Made by a program: the position numbers and the translations under genes. The notes under the pieces were generated by a model. It did not search any database and was not told the origin of the DNA. It saw nothing but the letters and a program-made list of their open reading frames with translations. Of a stretch of 64,000 bases of DNA, positions 34,407 to 46,380 are shown in pieces. The stretch comes from Membranipora membranacea (Eukaryota > Bryozoa > Gymnolaemata > Cheilostomatida > Membraniporidae): positions 4,340,001-4,404,000 of the forward strand of contig OU612069.1 in the NCBI GenBank assembly GCA_914767715.1, written 5' to 3'. Position 1 is the first letter of the stretch. Each line of letters begins with the position of its first letter.

Positions 34407-34471
34407 TTATGTTCTTGATTTTGGAGCAGACCGTCTAAGCCTTCTGATTCTCTGACTGTCTGCGGTATTGT
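34407..34471 (-). pseudogene. Possible terminal exon in the array, copy 2
   Basis: The acceptor-like 'tacttttcaatgcag' is followed on the minus strand by DNTADSQRIRRLRRSAPK and a TAA. See the entry at 33093-33184; same register and phase. Confidence 0.3.
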
Positions 34472-34645
34472 CTGCATTGAAAAGTACAATAAGATATGGA
34501 TATATGATTAATTCGGCTGGTCAGAGCTAAGATATAATAAAGCACCTCTGTCATATGTTCTGGTACTGAATGGTTATTCCCCTCTTGCAGTCCTTACAGT
34601 CAATTTCCGCTAATTTAAAGGGCTGTAAACCCAACCAGTTTGTAA

Positions 34646-34836
34646 CAGGGGTGTATTTATATCAAAGCAGCCCGGATTAAGAAAGTAGAGCGATATATTC
34701 AAGAAATTATTGGTATTGAAACAATGAAACATTTCCATCAAATAGTCTTTGCTGCATCCCAAAAAAATCAAACACTGTAAAACTCTTACCTCTTCATTAT
34801 ATCAGCATTTTATGAGGAAACCTTTATACACCCCTG
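34646..34836. repeat. Inverted-terminus module 3
   Basis: 191 bp, 'caggggtgtattta' to 'tttatacacccctg'. The inner parts 'aaagcagcccgg' and 'caaacactgtaaaactctta' are shared with the other modules. Confidence 0.75.
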
Positions 34837-35397
34837 ACTAACATTATCAACATGAGATAAGCTAAGTATGTGGTAGAAGGCTGGGAATGAAACCTCAAAT
34901 ATCTAAACCAAACATAAGTACATGACACGGCCTAACACTGCCTGTTATCTATTGTAGCCAGTCTACACTGGTTTATTTAGTATTATATAGTTTAGCATAT
35001 TCAACCAGGCCACTTATTGATAAGAATATGACTCAAGGTTTTACGATTAATATGCTAACATGCACTGTCGAAACTGTCAAAGTGATTTTCATGAACGAAA
35101 AATTTACTAAATCGTCGCTGATAATGCCTCCCTTGCACTCGGCCACCACACTCAGTCTCCATCCTCGACCACCACATGGGTCAGAGGGCAGTAGCTTTAA
35201 TCAACTGCGTTACTTTTACCTTTCTGAAAGTAACCTGTTCTGGTTGGAATCATTGCAAATAGCATTGTGAGGGCCACAATTGGATTGGCAACAAAGATTA
35301 AGAATGGTCTAATGCCTTGTATTTGGAGTTGCTCCCCACATAAAATGTGAGCCCTTTATATCATGACTTGCCCCACCTTATTTGGGTTTAATAGACT

Positions 35398-35485
35398 CCT
35401 CTCGACATTGATCTCTCTGTCTAAAACTCTCTGATCTCTCTGTCTGATTTCTCAGATCTCTCTGTCTGATCTCTCTCTGTCTGTT
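35398..35485 (+). repeat. Simple repeat (TCTCTGTCTGA)n
   Basis: Pyrimidine-rich minisatellite with irregular copies of tctctgtctgatc. It recurs at the same place in the next two units, 36586-36677 and 37424-37511. Confidence 0.85.
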
Positions 35486-35564
35486 ACAGTGTTGTAGGAG
35501 CAGTCAACACACACACCTCCTGATTCTCTGTTTATGGAATTATCTGCAATAAATAAAATAAAAG

Positions 35565-35670
35565 ATGACACCTCTAGGAAGCATTCTAGTTTTCTAAGAT
35601 GTATCACACTCTCAGCGCGAGGACTTCGGGCAACTTGCGTCCCTCTTTAGGGGCGGCCCACCCTCTGTTT
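35565..35670 (+). repeat. Dispersed repeat D, partial copy
   Basis: Only the second half of the element is present ('ctctaggaagcattctag' to 'gtccctctttaggggcgg'). Confidence 0.7.
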
Positions 35671-35800
35671 TGTCATAATAAAGGTGTTCCTGTGTGCTTG
35701 GAAATATACATTCCGTCATATACCCTTTTACCCCATTGACCATTGCAGTCATATAGTTCTGCTTAGTTAAAAGGCTAAGGTAACCTTAACCAGTATGTCC

Positions 35801-35994
35801 AAGGGGTGTATAAAATTACAAAGCAGCCCCGAGTCTGAAAGAGAAAAGTGCTCCGTTATATTTTTAGGACTCTAGAAATTCTTAACAGTGAAACATGAAA
35901 ACATTTCCACCAAAATAATCTTGTTGTATTTCAAAAGATGAAACACTGTAAAACTCTTACCTCTTCATTATATCACCATATTTTATACCCCCCT
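35801..35994. repeat. Inverted-terminus module 4
   Basis: 194 bp, 'aaggggtgtataaa' to 'ttttatacccccctg'. Confidence 0.7.
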
Positions 35995-36585
35995 GGCTAA
36001 CATTATCAACATGAGATAAGCTAAGTATGTGGTAGAAGGCTGGGAATGAAAACTCAAATATCAAAACCAAACATGAGTACATGACACGGCCTAACACTGC
36101 CTGTTATCTATCGTAGCCAGTCTACACTGTTTTATTTAGTATTATATAGTTTAGCATATTCAACCAGGCCACATATTGATAAGAATATGACTCAAGGTCT
36201 CACGATTAATATGCTAACATGCACTGTCAAAACTGTCAAAGTGATTTTCATGAACGTGAAATTTACCAAATCATCGCTGATAATGCCTCCCTTGCACTCT
36301 GCCACCACACTCAGTCTCCATCCTCGACCACCACATGGGTTAGAGGGCAGTAGCTTTAATCAACTGCGCTACATTTAATGCCATCGAATAAAATTTTGAC
36401 CTTTCTGAAAGTAACCTGTTCTGGTTGGAATCATTGCAAATAGCATTGTGAGGGCCACAATTGGATTGGCAATAAAGATTAAGAATGGTCTAATGCCTTG
36501 TATTTGGAGTTGCTCCCCACATAAAATGGGAGCCCTATATATCATGACTTGCCCCACCTTATTTGGGTTTAATAGACTCCTCTCG

Positions 36586-36677
36586 ACATTGATCTCTCTG
36601 TCTGATCTCTCTGTCTGATCTCTCTGATCTCTATGTCTGATTTCTCAGATCTCTCTGTCTGATCTCTCTCTGTCTGT
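36586..36677 (+). repeat. Simple repeat (TCTCTGTCTGA)n, second unit
   Basis: Same minisatellite as at 35398, one array period later. Confidence 0.85.
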
Positions 36678-36707
36678 TAAAGTGTTGTAGGAGCAGTCAA
36701 CACACAT

Positions 36708-37132
36708 AATTTGAGTTTTCACTCCTAGCCTACCACATACTTATCTTATCATATGTTGATAGTGTTAGTCAATGATGTATAAACATTCATTTCTTCAGAA
36801 AGTGGTGATATAATGAAGCGATTTATGAATTACACTGTTTGATTTTTCGGAATGCTACAATGTTATTGCACAAAAATGTTTTGTTGCTGCAATGCCAAGA
36901 ATTTCTTGAATCCTGAAATAGACGACTGTACTTATCTCACTCACAAGCCCCTATTGATTTTAAAACCCTGTCACTCAGGGTTTCAAAAGCAATAGGGGCT
37001 TGGAAGCTGATAAATCTCAATTTTAGTGACAAACTTCATGAAAAATTCCAAGAAATTTGTCCGGAAACAGGCAGAAATTGATATAAATGACTATCCAAAT
37101 ACCAAAATTATTTCGCAAACTATGTCCCTATC
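36708..37132 (-). repeat. Inverted duplication, copy 2
   Basis: Reverse complement of 31238-31663. It interrupts the array after 'gagcagtcaacacac' and is followed by array sequence ('cgctgataatgcctccc') that repeats 36275 onward, so it is an inverted insertion within the tandem array. Confidence 0.85.
36945..37001. repeat. 57-bp hairpin, second copy
   Basis: Arms 36945-36970 and 36976-37001, two mismatches, 5-base loop tcact. Confidence 0.85.
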
Positions 37133-37423
37133 GCTGATAATGCCTCCCTTGCACTCGGCCACCACACCCAGTCTCCATCCTTGACCACCACATGGGTCAG
37201 AGGGCAGTAGCTTTAATCAACTGCGTTACATTTACCTTTCTGAAAGTAACCTGTTCTGGTTGGAATCATTGCAAATAGCATTGTGAGGGCCACAATTGGA
37301 TTGGCAACAAAGATTAAGAATGGTCTAATGCCTTGTATTTGGAGTTGCTCCCCACATAAAATGGGAGACCTTTATATCATGACTTGCCCCACCTTATTTG
37401 GGTTTAATAGACTCCTCTCGACA

Positions 37424-37511
37424 TTGATCTCTCTGTCTAAAACTCTCTGATCTTTCTGTCTGATCTCTCTGTCTGATTTCTCCGATCTCTCTGTCTGATC
37501 TCTCTCTGTCT
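37424..37511 (+). repeat. Simple repeat (TCTCTGTCTGA)n, third unit
   Basis: Third occurrence, in the unit that follows the inverted segment. Confidence 0.85.
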
Positions 37512-37611
37512 GTTAAAGTGTTGTAGGAGCAGTCAACACACACACACCTCCTGATTCTCTGTTTATGGAATTATCTGCAATAAATAAAATAAAAGATGAC
37601 AGTATATGTTG

Positions 37612-37812
37612 CGTTGGCTGTGTCATGGCCAATGGCTGATAAGTGCCTGTTTCAGTTTCTGGCAGCTTGCTGCACTCCTACGATTAGGAGGTCAACCATG
37701 GCCTCACCTCTAGGATGCATTCTAGTTTTCTAAGATGTATCACACTCTCAGTGCGAGGACTTCGGGCAACTTGCGTCCCTCTTTAGGGGCGGCCCACCCT
37801 CTGTTTTGTCAT
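37612..37812 (+). repeat. Dispersed repeat D, copy 3
   Basis: 'gtcatggccaatggctgataa' to 'gcggcccaccctctg'. Near-complete copy. Confidence 0.7.
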
Positions 37813-37935
37813 AATAAAGGTGTTCCTGTGTGCTTGGTAATATACATTCTGTCATATACCCTTTTACCCCATTGACCATTGCAGTCATATAGTTCTGCTT
37901 AGTTAAAAGGCTAACGTAACCGTAACCAGTATGTC

Positions 37936-38144
37936 CAAGGGGTGTATAAAATTACAAAGCTGCCCCGAGCCTGAAAGAGAAAAGTTCACCGTTATTTTTA
38001 AGGACTCAACAAAATTATTAACAGTGGAACAATAGAACATTTCCATCAAAATAATCTTGCTGTTTTCCAAAAAAATGACACGCTGTAAACGTTTAACCGT
38101 TTCATTATATCACCATTTTCTCCAGCGAGCTTAATACACCGCTG
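37936..38144. repeat. Inverted-terminus module 5
   Basis: 'aaggggtgtataaa' to 'cttaatacaccgctg'. The right end has mutated. Confidence 0.65.
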
Positions 38145-38547
38145 ACTATCATTTTCAATATTAGATAAGCTAAGTATGCTGTAGACTGGGAGTAAAGACT
38201 CAAATATCTAAACCAAACAAGAGTACATGACACAACCTAACACTGCCTGTTATCTATTATTGCTGGTCAACGCTGATATTTAGTATTACGCAAATGGGCC
38301 CCTTTTTAATACCACTATAGCTAGAAGCTATATACCGATTACTGATCGATGTAAGTTTAGGGGTACATGCTGGCGGCATCTTAAAGGAACTGTCAAAATC
38401 AAGACTTATCATGCAATGCTGTTCTTATGTCATAATCACCAAGACCCTGTGCTCAAGGTTATCAAAACATACGTATATCTGTACCATGAAAATGAAAATG
38501 ACATCCGCAAAATTAGACGGCTATATGAACGGTAAAACTTGAGGTAA

Positions 38548-38771
38548 CAGGGGTGTATACAAATTACTGATCATCCCCTAGGTGTGAAAGAAAGGATGGA
38601 CAACTTGATCCTCAAAGTTGAACTTCAAGGTAGGGAAACAACAAACATTTAAATCGACAATTTTTGTTGCTACCAAAATATCACTATCAATTAAACAATT
38701 GTGAAATAGCTTACTGCTTCATATTTAAAGCTCTTCTTGGAGGCATCTTTATACACCCCTGTCTAGCATTA
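38548..38771. repeat. Inverted-terminus module 6
   Basis: 224 bp, 'caggggtgtataca' to 'tttatacacccctg'. The termini are well kept although the interior differs from the other modules. Confidence 0.75.
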
Positions 38772-39165
38772 TCACCGTAAGATAACCCAAGTGCGTGGTA
38801 ACATTCTATCAACATTCTAACTGACTTAAACAAACATGAGTGCGTGACGAGGCCTCACATTGCCTGTTATCTACGGTTGCTTTGTCTTTCTAGCCCCTCA
38901 CTGTTATCATAAATATTGAGAACTGAGGTTATTTGCGAAGATATGAAGTTAAGCAGCATAAAACGAGAAGCCGATGGGGGAGGGAGGGAGGGAGAGCATT
39001 GCTTGTTGTTTGTTGTTTATAGAGGGAGGGAAGCTGTAGAAAAATATGCTGCTCCTTTCCTGGCAGGAGTGATTAAATCACTTTCCCATGGTGTTCCTTT
39101 GTACCGATGAGTATCTAGAAATGATGGCTGTTATGGCCTGATGGCCTCTACATTGAGACGAAGCC

Positions 39166-39185
39166 CTAATAATAATAATAATAAT
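39166..39185 (+). repeat. (AAT)n microsatellite
   Basis: 'taataataataataataat' just before the satellite array. Confidence 0.9.
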
Positions 39186-39314
39186 CACATAGCCCAAAAC
39201 GCTATTTCAGAGTAAAAGAATGCCAAAAAGAGTAGGCGACGGTCGACGTGACGATTGTAAGGGGATGTCTCACATATTGTAGAAGAGAAGGCATTGTGCA
39301 TGATGCCGTAGTAG

Positions 39315-42300
39315 GACCACACTCATAATTAACCTAAAGCTTAAACTAAACGGACACCAACACCATAAGCTACACTCAGAACTCAGGTTAATCTCACAAA
39401 CAACCTAAACTACACTGACGCCCATAGCATGAGCTACTGTCAGAAATCAGGCTAATCTCACAAGCAGCCTAAGCTACACAGACACCCATATCATACCGTC
39501 AGAAGAAAATGGGCCCACAAACTGCCTAAACGATACGGACACCAATACCATACCCTACTCTCAGAACTCAGGCTAATCTCACAAACAAACAAACAACACT
39601 GACGCCCATGGCTAAAGCTACGGTCAGAACTCAGACTAATCTCATAAACAGCCTGAACTACACGGACACCCATATCATACCGTCAAAAGATGTCTGGCTC
39701 ACAAACTGCGTAAACTACACGGACACCAATACCATACCCTACTCTCAGAACTCAGGCTAATCTCACAAACAAACAAACAACACTGACGTCCATGGCTTAA
39801 GCTACTGTCAGAACTCAGACTAATCTCATAAACAGCCTGAACTACACGGACACCCATATCATACCGTCAAAAGATGTCTGGCTCACAAACTGCGTAAACC
39901 ACACGGACACTGGTACCATACGCTACTGTCAGAACTCAGGCTAACCTCACGCACTGCCTTAACCACACTGACACCCATATCATACTGTCAGAAGAATTCG
40001 GGATCTAAAACTGCCTAAACTACACGGACACCCATATCATACAGTCAGAAAAAGTCGGGCTCACTAACTGTCTAAACTACACGGACACAAATACCATAGG
40101 CTACTGTCAGTACTCACACTAATCTCACAAACAGCCTAAACTACACGGACACCCATATCATACCGTCAGAAGAAGTCGGGCTGAGTAACTGTCTAAACTA
40201 TACGGACAACGATATCATACGCTACTATCAGAACTCAGGCTAATCTCACAAACAAACTACACTGACACCCATAGCATGAGCTACTGTCAGAACTCAGGCT
40301 AATCTCACAAGCAGCCTAATCTACACTGACGCCCATGGCATAAGCTACTGTCAAAACTAAGGCTACTCTCACAAACAGCCTAAACAGCACTGGCGTCCAT
40401 AGCATAAGCTACTGTCAGAACTCAGGCTAATCTCACAAAGTGCCTAAACTACACGGACACCCATATCATACCTTCAGAAGAAGTCTGGCTCACAAACTGC
40501 CTCAACTATTCGGACACTAATACCATAAGCTACTGTCAAAACTCAGGCTAACCTCATGTACTGTCTTAACCAAACTGACACCCATATCATACCGTCAGAA
40601 GAACTCGGGTTCACAAACTGTCTAAACTATTCGGACACTAATACCATAAGCTACTGTCAGAACTCATGCTAACCTCACGTACCGCCTTCACCAAACCGAC
40701 ACCCATATCATACCGTCAGAAGAATTCGGGATCAAAAGTGCCTAAACTACACGGATAAACGTATCATACCGTCAGAAGAAGTCTGGCTCACAAACTGCGT
40801 AAACTACACGGACACCAATACCATACGCTACTGTCAGAACTCAGGCTAACCTCACGCACTGCCTTAACCACGCTGACACCCATATCATACTGTCAGAAGA
40901 ATTTGGGATCACAAACAGCCTAAACTACACCGACGCCCATAGCATAAGCTACTGTCAGAACTCAGTCTAATCTGACAAACAGCCTAAACTACACTGACCC
41001 CCATAGCATGAGCTACTGCCAGAACTCACGCTAATCTCACAAACAGCCTAAACTACACGGACACCCATATCATACCGTCAGAAGAGGACGGGGTCACTAA
41101 CTGTCTAAACTATACGGACAACAATATCATACGCTACTCTCTGAACTCAGGCTAATCTCACAAACAGCCTAAACCACACTGACGCCCATAGCGTAAGCTA
41201 CTGTCAGAACTCAGGCTAATCTCACAAACAGCCTAAATTACACTGACGCCATAGAATGAGCTACTGTCAGCACTCAGGATAATCTCACAAACAGCCTAAA
41301 CCACACTCACGCCCATAGCGTAAGCTACTGTCAGAACGAACGCTAATCTCACAAACAGCCTAAACTACACGGACACCAATATCATACCGTCAGAAGAAGT
41401 CGGGCTCACAAACAGCCTAAACTACACTGACGCCCATAGCATAAGCTACTGTCAGAACTCAGGCTAATCTCACAAACAGCCTAAGTCACACTGACGCCTA
41501 TAGCATGAGCTACTGTCAGAACTCAGGCTAATCTCACAAACAGCCTAAACCACACTGACGCCCATAGCATAAGCTACTGTCAGAACACACTATAATCTCA
41601 CAAAGTGCCCAAACTACACGGACACCCATATCATACCGTCAGAAGAAGTCTGGCTCACAAACTGCGTAAACTACACGGACGCCCATATCATAGGCTACTG
41701 GCAGAACTCTGGCTAACCTCATGTACTGCCTTAACCAAACTGACACCCATGTCGTACCGTCAGAAGAAGTCTGGCTCACAAACTGTGTAAACTACACGGA
41801 CACCCATATCATAAGCTACTGTCAGAACTCAGGCTAACCTCACGCACTGCCTTAACCACGCTGACACCCATATCATACTGTCAGAAGAATTTGGGATCAC
41901 AAAGTGCCTAAGCTACACAGACACCCATATCATACCGTCAGAAGAAAATGGGCCCACGAACTGCCTAAACGATACGGACACCAATACCATACGCTACTCT
42001 CAAAACTCAGGCTAATCTCACAAACAAACAAACTACACTGACACCCATAGCATGAGCTACTGTCAGAACTCAGGCTAATCTCACAAGCAGCCTAAACTAC
42101 ACTGACGCCCATGGCATAAGCTACTGTCAAAACTAAGGCTACTCTCACAAACAGCCTAAACGGCACTGGCGTCCATAGCATAAGCTACTGTCAGAACTCA
42201 GGCTAATCTCACAAAGTGCCTAAACTACACTGACGCCCATATCATAGGCTACTGTCAGAACTCAGGCTAACCTCATCTACTGTCTTAACCAAACTGACAC

Positions 42301-45300
42301 CCATATCATACCGTCAGAAGAACTCGGGTTCACAAACTGTGTAAACTATTCGGACACTAATACCATAAGCTACTGTCAGAACTCATGCTAACCTCACGTA
42401 CCGCCTTCACCAAACCGACACCCATATCATACCGTCAGAAGAATTCGGGATCACAAAGTGCCTTAACTACACGGATGAACGTATCATACCGTCAGAAGAA
42501 GTCTGGCTCACAAACTGCGTAAACTACACGGACACCAATACCATACGCTACTGTCAGAACTCAGGCTAACCTCACGCACTGCCTTAACCACGCTGACACC
42601 CATATCATACTGTCAGAAGAATTTGGGATCACAAACAGCCTAAACCACACTGACGCCCATAGCATAAGCTACTGTCAGAACTCAGGCTAATCTCACAAAC
42701 AGCCTAAATTACACTGACGCCCATAGAATGAGCTACTGTCAGCACTCAGGCTAATCTCACAAACAGCCTAAACCACACTCACGCCCATAGCGTAAGCTAC
42801 TGTCAGAACGAACGCTAATCTCACAAACAGCCTAAACTACACGGACACCAATATCATACCGTCAGAAGAAGTCGGGCTCACAAACAGCCTAAACTACACT
42901 GACGCCCATAGCATAAGCTACTGTCAGAACTCAGGCTAATCTCACAAACAGCCTAAGTCACACTGACGCCTATAGCATGAGCTACTGTCAGAACTCACGC
43001 TAATCTCACAAACAGCCTAAACTACACGGACACCCATATCATACCGTCAGAAGAAGTCGGGCTCACTAACTGTCGAAACTATACGGACACCAATACCATA
43101 CACTACTCTCAGAACTCAGGCTAATCTCACAAACAAACAAAGTACACTGACGCCCATAGCATGAGCTACTGTCAGAACTCAGGCTAATCTCACAAACAGC
43201 CTAAACCACACTGACGCCCATAGCATAAGCTACTGTCAGAACACACTATAATCTCACAAAGTGCCCAAACTACACGGACACCCATATCATACCGTCAGAA
43301 GAAGTCTGGCTCACAAACTGCGTAAACTACACGGACGCCCATATCATAGGCTACTGGCAGAACTCAGGCTAACCTCATGTACTGCCTTAACCAAACTGAC
43401 ACCCATGTCATACCGTCAGAAGAAGTCTGGCTCACAAACTGTGTAAACTACACGGACACCACTACCATACGCTACTGTCAGAACTCACGCTAACCTCACG
43501 CACTGCCTTAACCACACTGACACCCATATCATACTGTCAGAAGAATTCGGGATCACAAAGTGCCTAAGCTACACAGACACCCATATCATACCGTCAGAAG
43601 AAAATGGGCCCACGAACTGCCTAAACGATACGGACACCAATACCATACGCTACTCTCAAAACTCAGGCTAATCTCACAAACAAACAAACTACACTGACGC
43701 CCATGGGATAAGCTACTGTCAGAACTCAGGCTAATCTCATAAACAGCGTGAACTACACGGACACCCATATCATACCGTCAAAAGATGTCTGGCTCACAAA
43801 CTGCATAAACTACACGGACACCGATACCATACGCTACTGTCAGAACTCAGGCTATCCTCACGTACTGCCTTAACCACACTGACACCCATATCATACGGTC
43901 AGAAGAAGTCTGGCTCACAAACTGCCTAAACTACACTGACGCCCATATCATAGGCTAATGTCAGAACTCAGGCTAACCTCACAAACTGCCTTCACCAAAC
44001 TGACACCAATATCATACCGTAAGAAGAATTCGGGATCTAAAACTGCCTAAACTATACGGACACCAATACCTTACGCTACTCTCAGATCTCAGGCTAATCT
44101 CACAAACAAACAAACTACACTGACGCCCATAGCATGAGCTACTGTCAGGACTCATCTCACAAAGTGCCTAAACTACACGGACACCCATTTATCATTCCGT
44201 CAGAAGAAGTCTGGCTCACAAACTGTGTAAACTACAAGGACACCCATTCCATAAGCTACTGTCAGAACTCAGGCTATCCTCACGTACTGCCTTAACCAAA
44301 CAGACACCCATATCATACCGTCAGAAGAATTAGGGATCACAAAGTGCCTAAACTACACGGACAAACGTATCATACCGTCAGAAGAAGTCTGGCTCACAAA
44401 CTGCGTAAACTACACGGACACCAATACCATACGCTACTGTCAGAACTCAGGCTAACCTCACGCACAGCCTTAACCGCACTGACATCCACATCATACGGTC
44501 GGAAGAAGTCTGGCTCACAAACTGCCTAAACTACACTGACGCCCATGTCATAGACAACTGTCAGAACTCAGGCTAACCTCACGTACTGCCTTAATCAAAT
44601 TGACACCCATATCATACCGTCAGAAGAATTCAGGCTCACAAACTGTCTAAACTATTCGGACACCAATACCATACGCTACTTTTAGAACCCAGGCTTATCT
44701 CACAAACCGCCTAAACTACACTGACGCCCATAGCATGAGCTACTGTCAGAACACACGCTAATCTCACGTACTGCCTTAACCACACCGACACCGAAATCAT
44801 ACAGTCAGAAGAATTCGGGATCACAAACTGCCTAAACTACACGGACACTAATACTATGCGCTACTCTCAGAACTCAGGCTAATCTCACAAACAGCCTAAA
44901 CTACACTGACGCCCATAGCATAAGCTACTGTCAGAACTCAGGCTAAGCTCACAAACAGCCTAAACTACACTGAAGCCCAAAGCATCAGCTACTGTCATAA
45001 GTCAGGTTAATCTCACAAACAGCTTAAACTACACTGACACCCGTAGCATATGCTACTGTCAGAACTCATGCTAACCTCACAAACTACATTACCACGCCGA
45101 CCCCCATAGCATAAGCTACTGTCAGAACTCCTGCTAACCTCACAAACTGCATTACCACGCCGACCCCCATAGCATAAGCTCCTGTCAGAACTCAGGCTAA
45201 TCTAACAAACTGCCAAAACTACACTGAAGCCCATAGCATAGGCCACTGTTAGGACTCGGGCTAACCTCACGCACTGCCTTAACCACATTGACACCCATAT

Positions 45301-46119
45301 CATACTGTCAGAAGAAGACGGGCTCACAAACTGCATAAACTAAACCGACGCCCATAGCATACGCCACTGTCAGAACTCAGGCTAATCTCATAAACAGCTT
45401 AAACTACACCGACGCCCATAGCATAAACTACTGTCAGAACTCAGGCTTATCTCACAAACAGCCTAAACTACACTGAAGCCCTTAGCATAAGCTACTGTCA
45501 GAACTCAGTCTTATCTCACCGACAGCCTAAACTACACTGACACCCATATCATACCGTCAGAAGAACTCGGGCCCACAAACTGCCTTAACTACACTGACGC
45601 CCTTAGCATAGGCTACTGTCAGGACTCAGCCTTATCTCACCGACAGCCGAAACTACACTGACACCTATAGCATACGCTTCTGTCAGAACTCAGGTTACTG
45701 TCACAAACTGCCTAAACTACACTGAAGCCCATAGCATAAGCTACTGTCAGAACTCAGGCTAATCTCACAAACTGCCTAAACTACACTGACGCCCATAGCA
45801 TCGTCTATTGACCGAACTTAGGCTAATCTCACAAACATCCTAAGCTACACTGACGCCCATAGCATAAGCTACTGTCAGAACTCAGGCTCACCTCACGCAC
45901 TCCCTTAACCACACTGACACCCATATCATACCGTCAGAAGAAGTCGGGCTCACAAACTGCCTAAACTACACGGACACCAATACCATACGCTACTCTCAGG
46001 ACTCAGGCTTGTCTCACAAACAGCCAAAACTACACTGACGCCCATGGCATGAGCTACTGTCAGAACTCAGGCTTATCTCACAAACAGCCTAAACTACACT
46101 GACGCCCATAGCATAACAA
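39315..46119 (+). repeat. Satellite array, block 1
   Basis: About 6.8 kb of tandem monomers, around 110 by length. Type A is 64 bp ('aaactacactgacgcccata', 'gcataagctactgtcagaac', 'tcaggctaat'). Type B is 57 bp ('aaactacacggacacccata', 'tcataccgtcagaagaagtc', 'ggg'). B is A with a deletion in the second half. A and B alternate irregularly. Longer periods exist: 183 bp at 39540-39900, and 1656 bp, for example 41605 to 43261 and 41941 to 43597. The open frames inside (41605, 43261, 44344 plus; 39491, 43586 minus) are by-products of the repeats. Confidence 0.95.
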
Positions 46120-46380
46120 TATTGAAGCATACCAGAAAGTCAAACAATGTAATTCATTAATCGTTTAATTATATCACTGTTTTTTCTTAAGGATTGAAAC
46201 TTTATACTCCAATGACTATGGCTAGGACTTGATAAGCGAAGTATGTGATAGGCTGGGAGTGAAAACTCAATTGTCTAAAGCAAACATGAGAATATGTCAC
46301 TGCCTAATACTGCCTGCTATCTATAGTTGCTAGTCTACACTGGTATTTCAATACAGTAGAGTCTAGTGAAAATACTCAAC
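46120..46380 (+). repeat. Stray copy of the 1.1-kb array module
   Basis: Directly after the last satellite monomer the sequence continues as the array module ('aatattgaagcatacc', 'tcaaacaatgtaattcatta', 'aagtatgtgataggctggga', 'cactgcctaatactgcctg'). The left inverted terminus is missing because the satellite begins there. Confidence 0.75.

Larger units (their letters stand above)
31560..38900. repeat. Degenerate tandem array, period about 1.1 kb
   Basis: A common module ('cctgactaacattatcaaca', 'agataagctaagtatgtggt', 'ctaacactgcctgttatcta') appears at about 31600, 32515, 33660, 34830, 35985, 38135, 38760 and again outside at 46200. Neighbouring units at 34830-37400 are most alike, with a spacing of about 1160 bp. 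No long frame is conserved. The plus frames at 35028-35270 and 36187-36378 are paralogous repeats of each other, differ in length, and are not supported as genes. Confidence 0.8.

Noticed and set aside
41605-44529. Three similar plus-strand frames of 61 codons in the satellite, and minus-strand frames at 39491 and 43586
   Set aside because: They arise because identical monomer runs recur. The 64-bp monomer shifts the frame each time, so no lasting frame exists.
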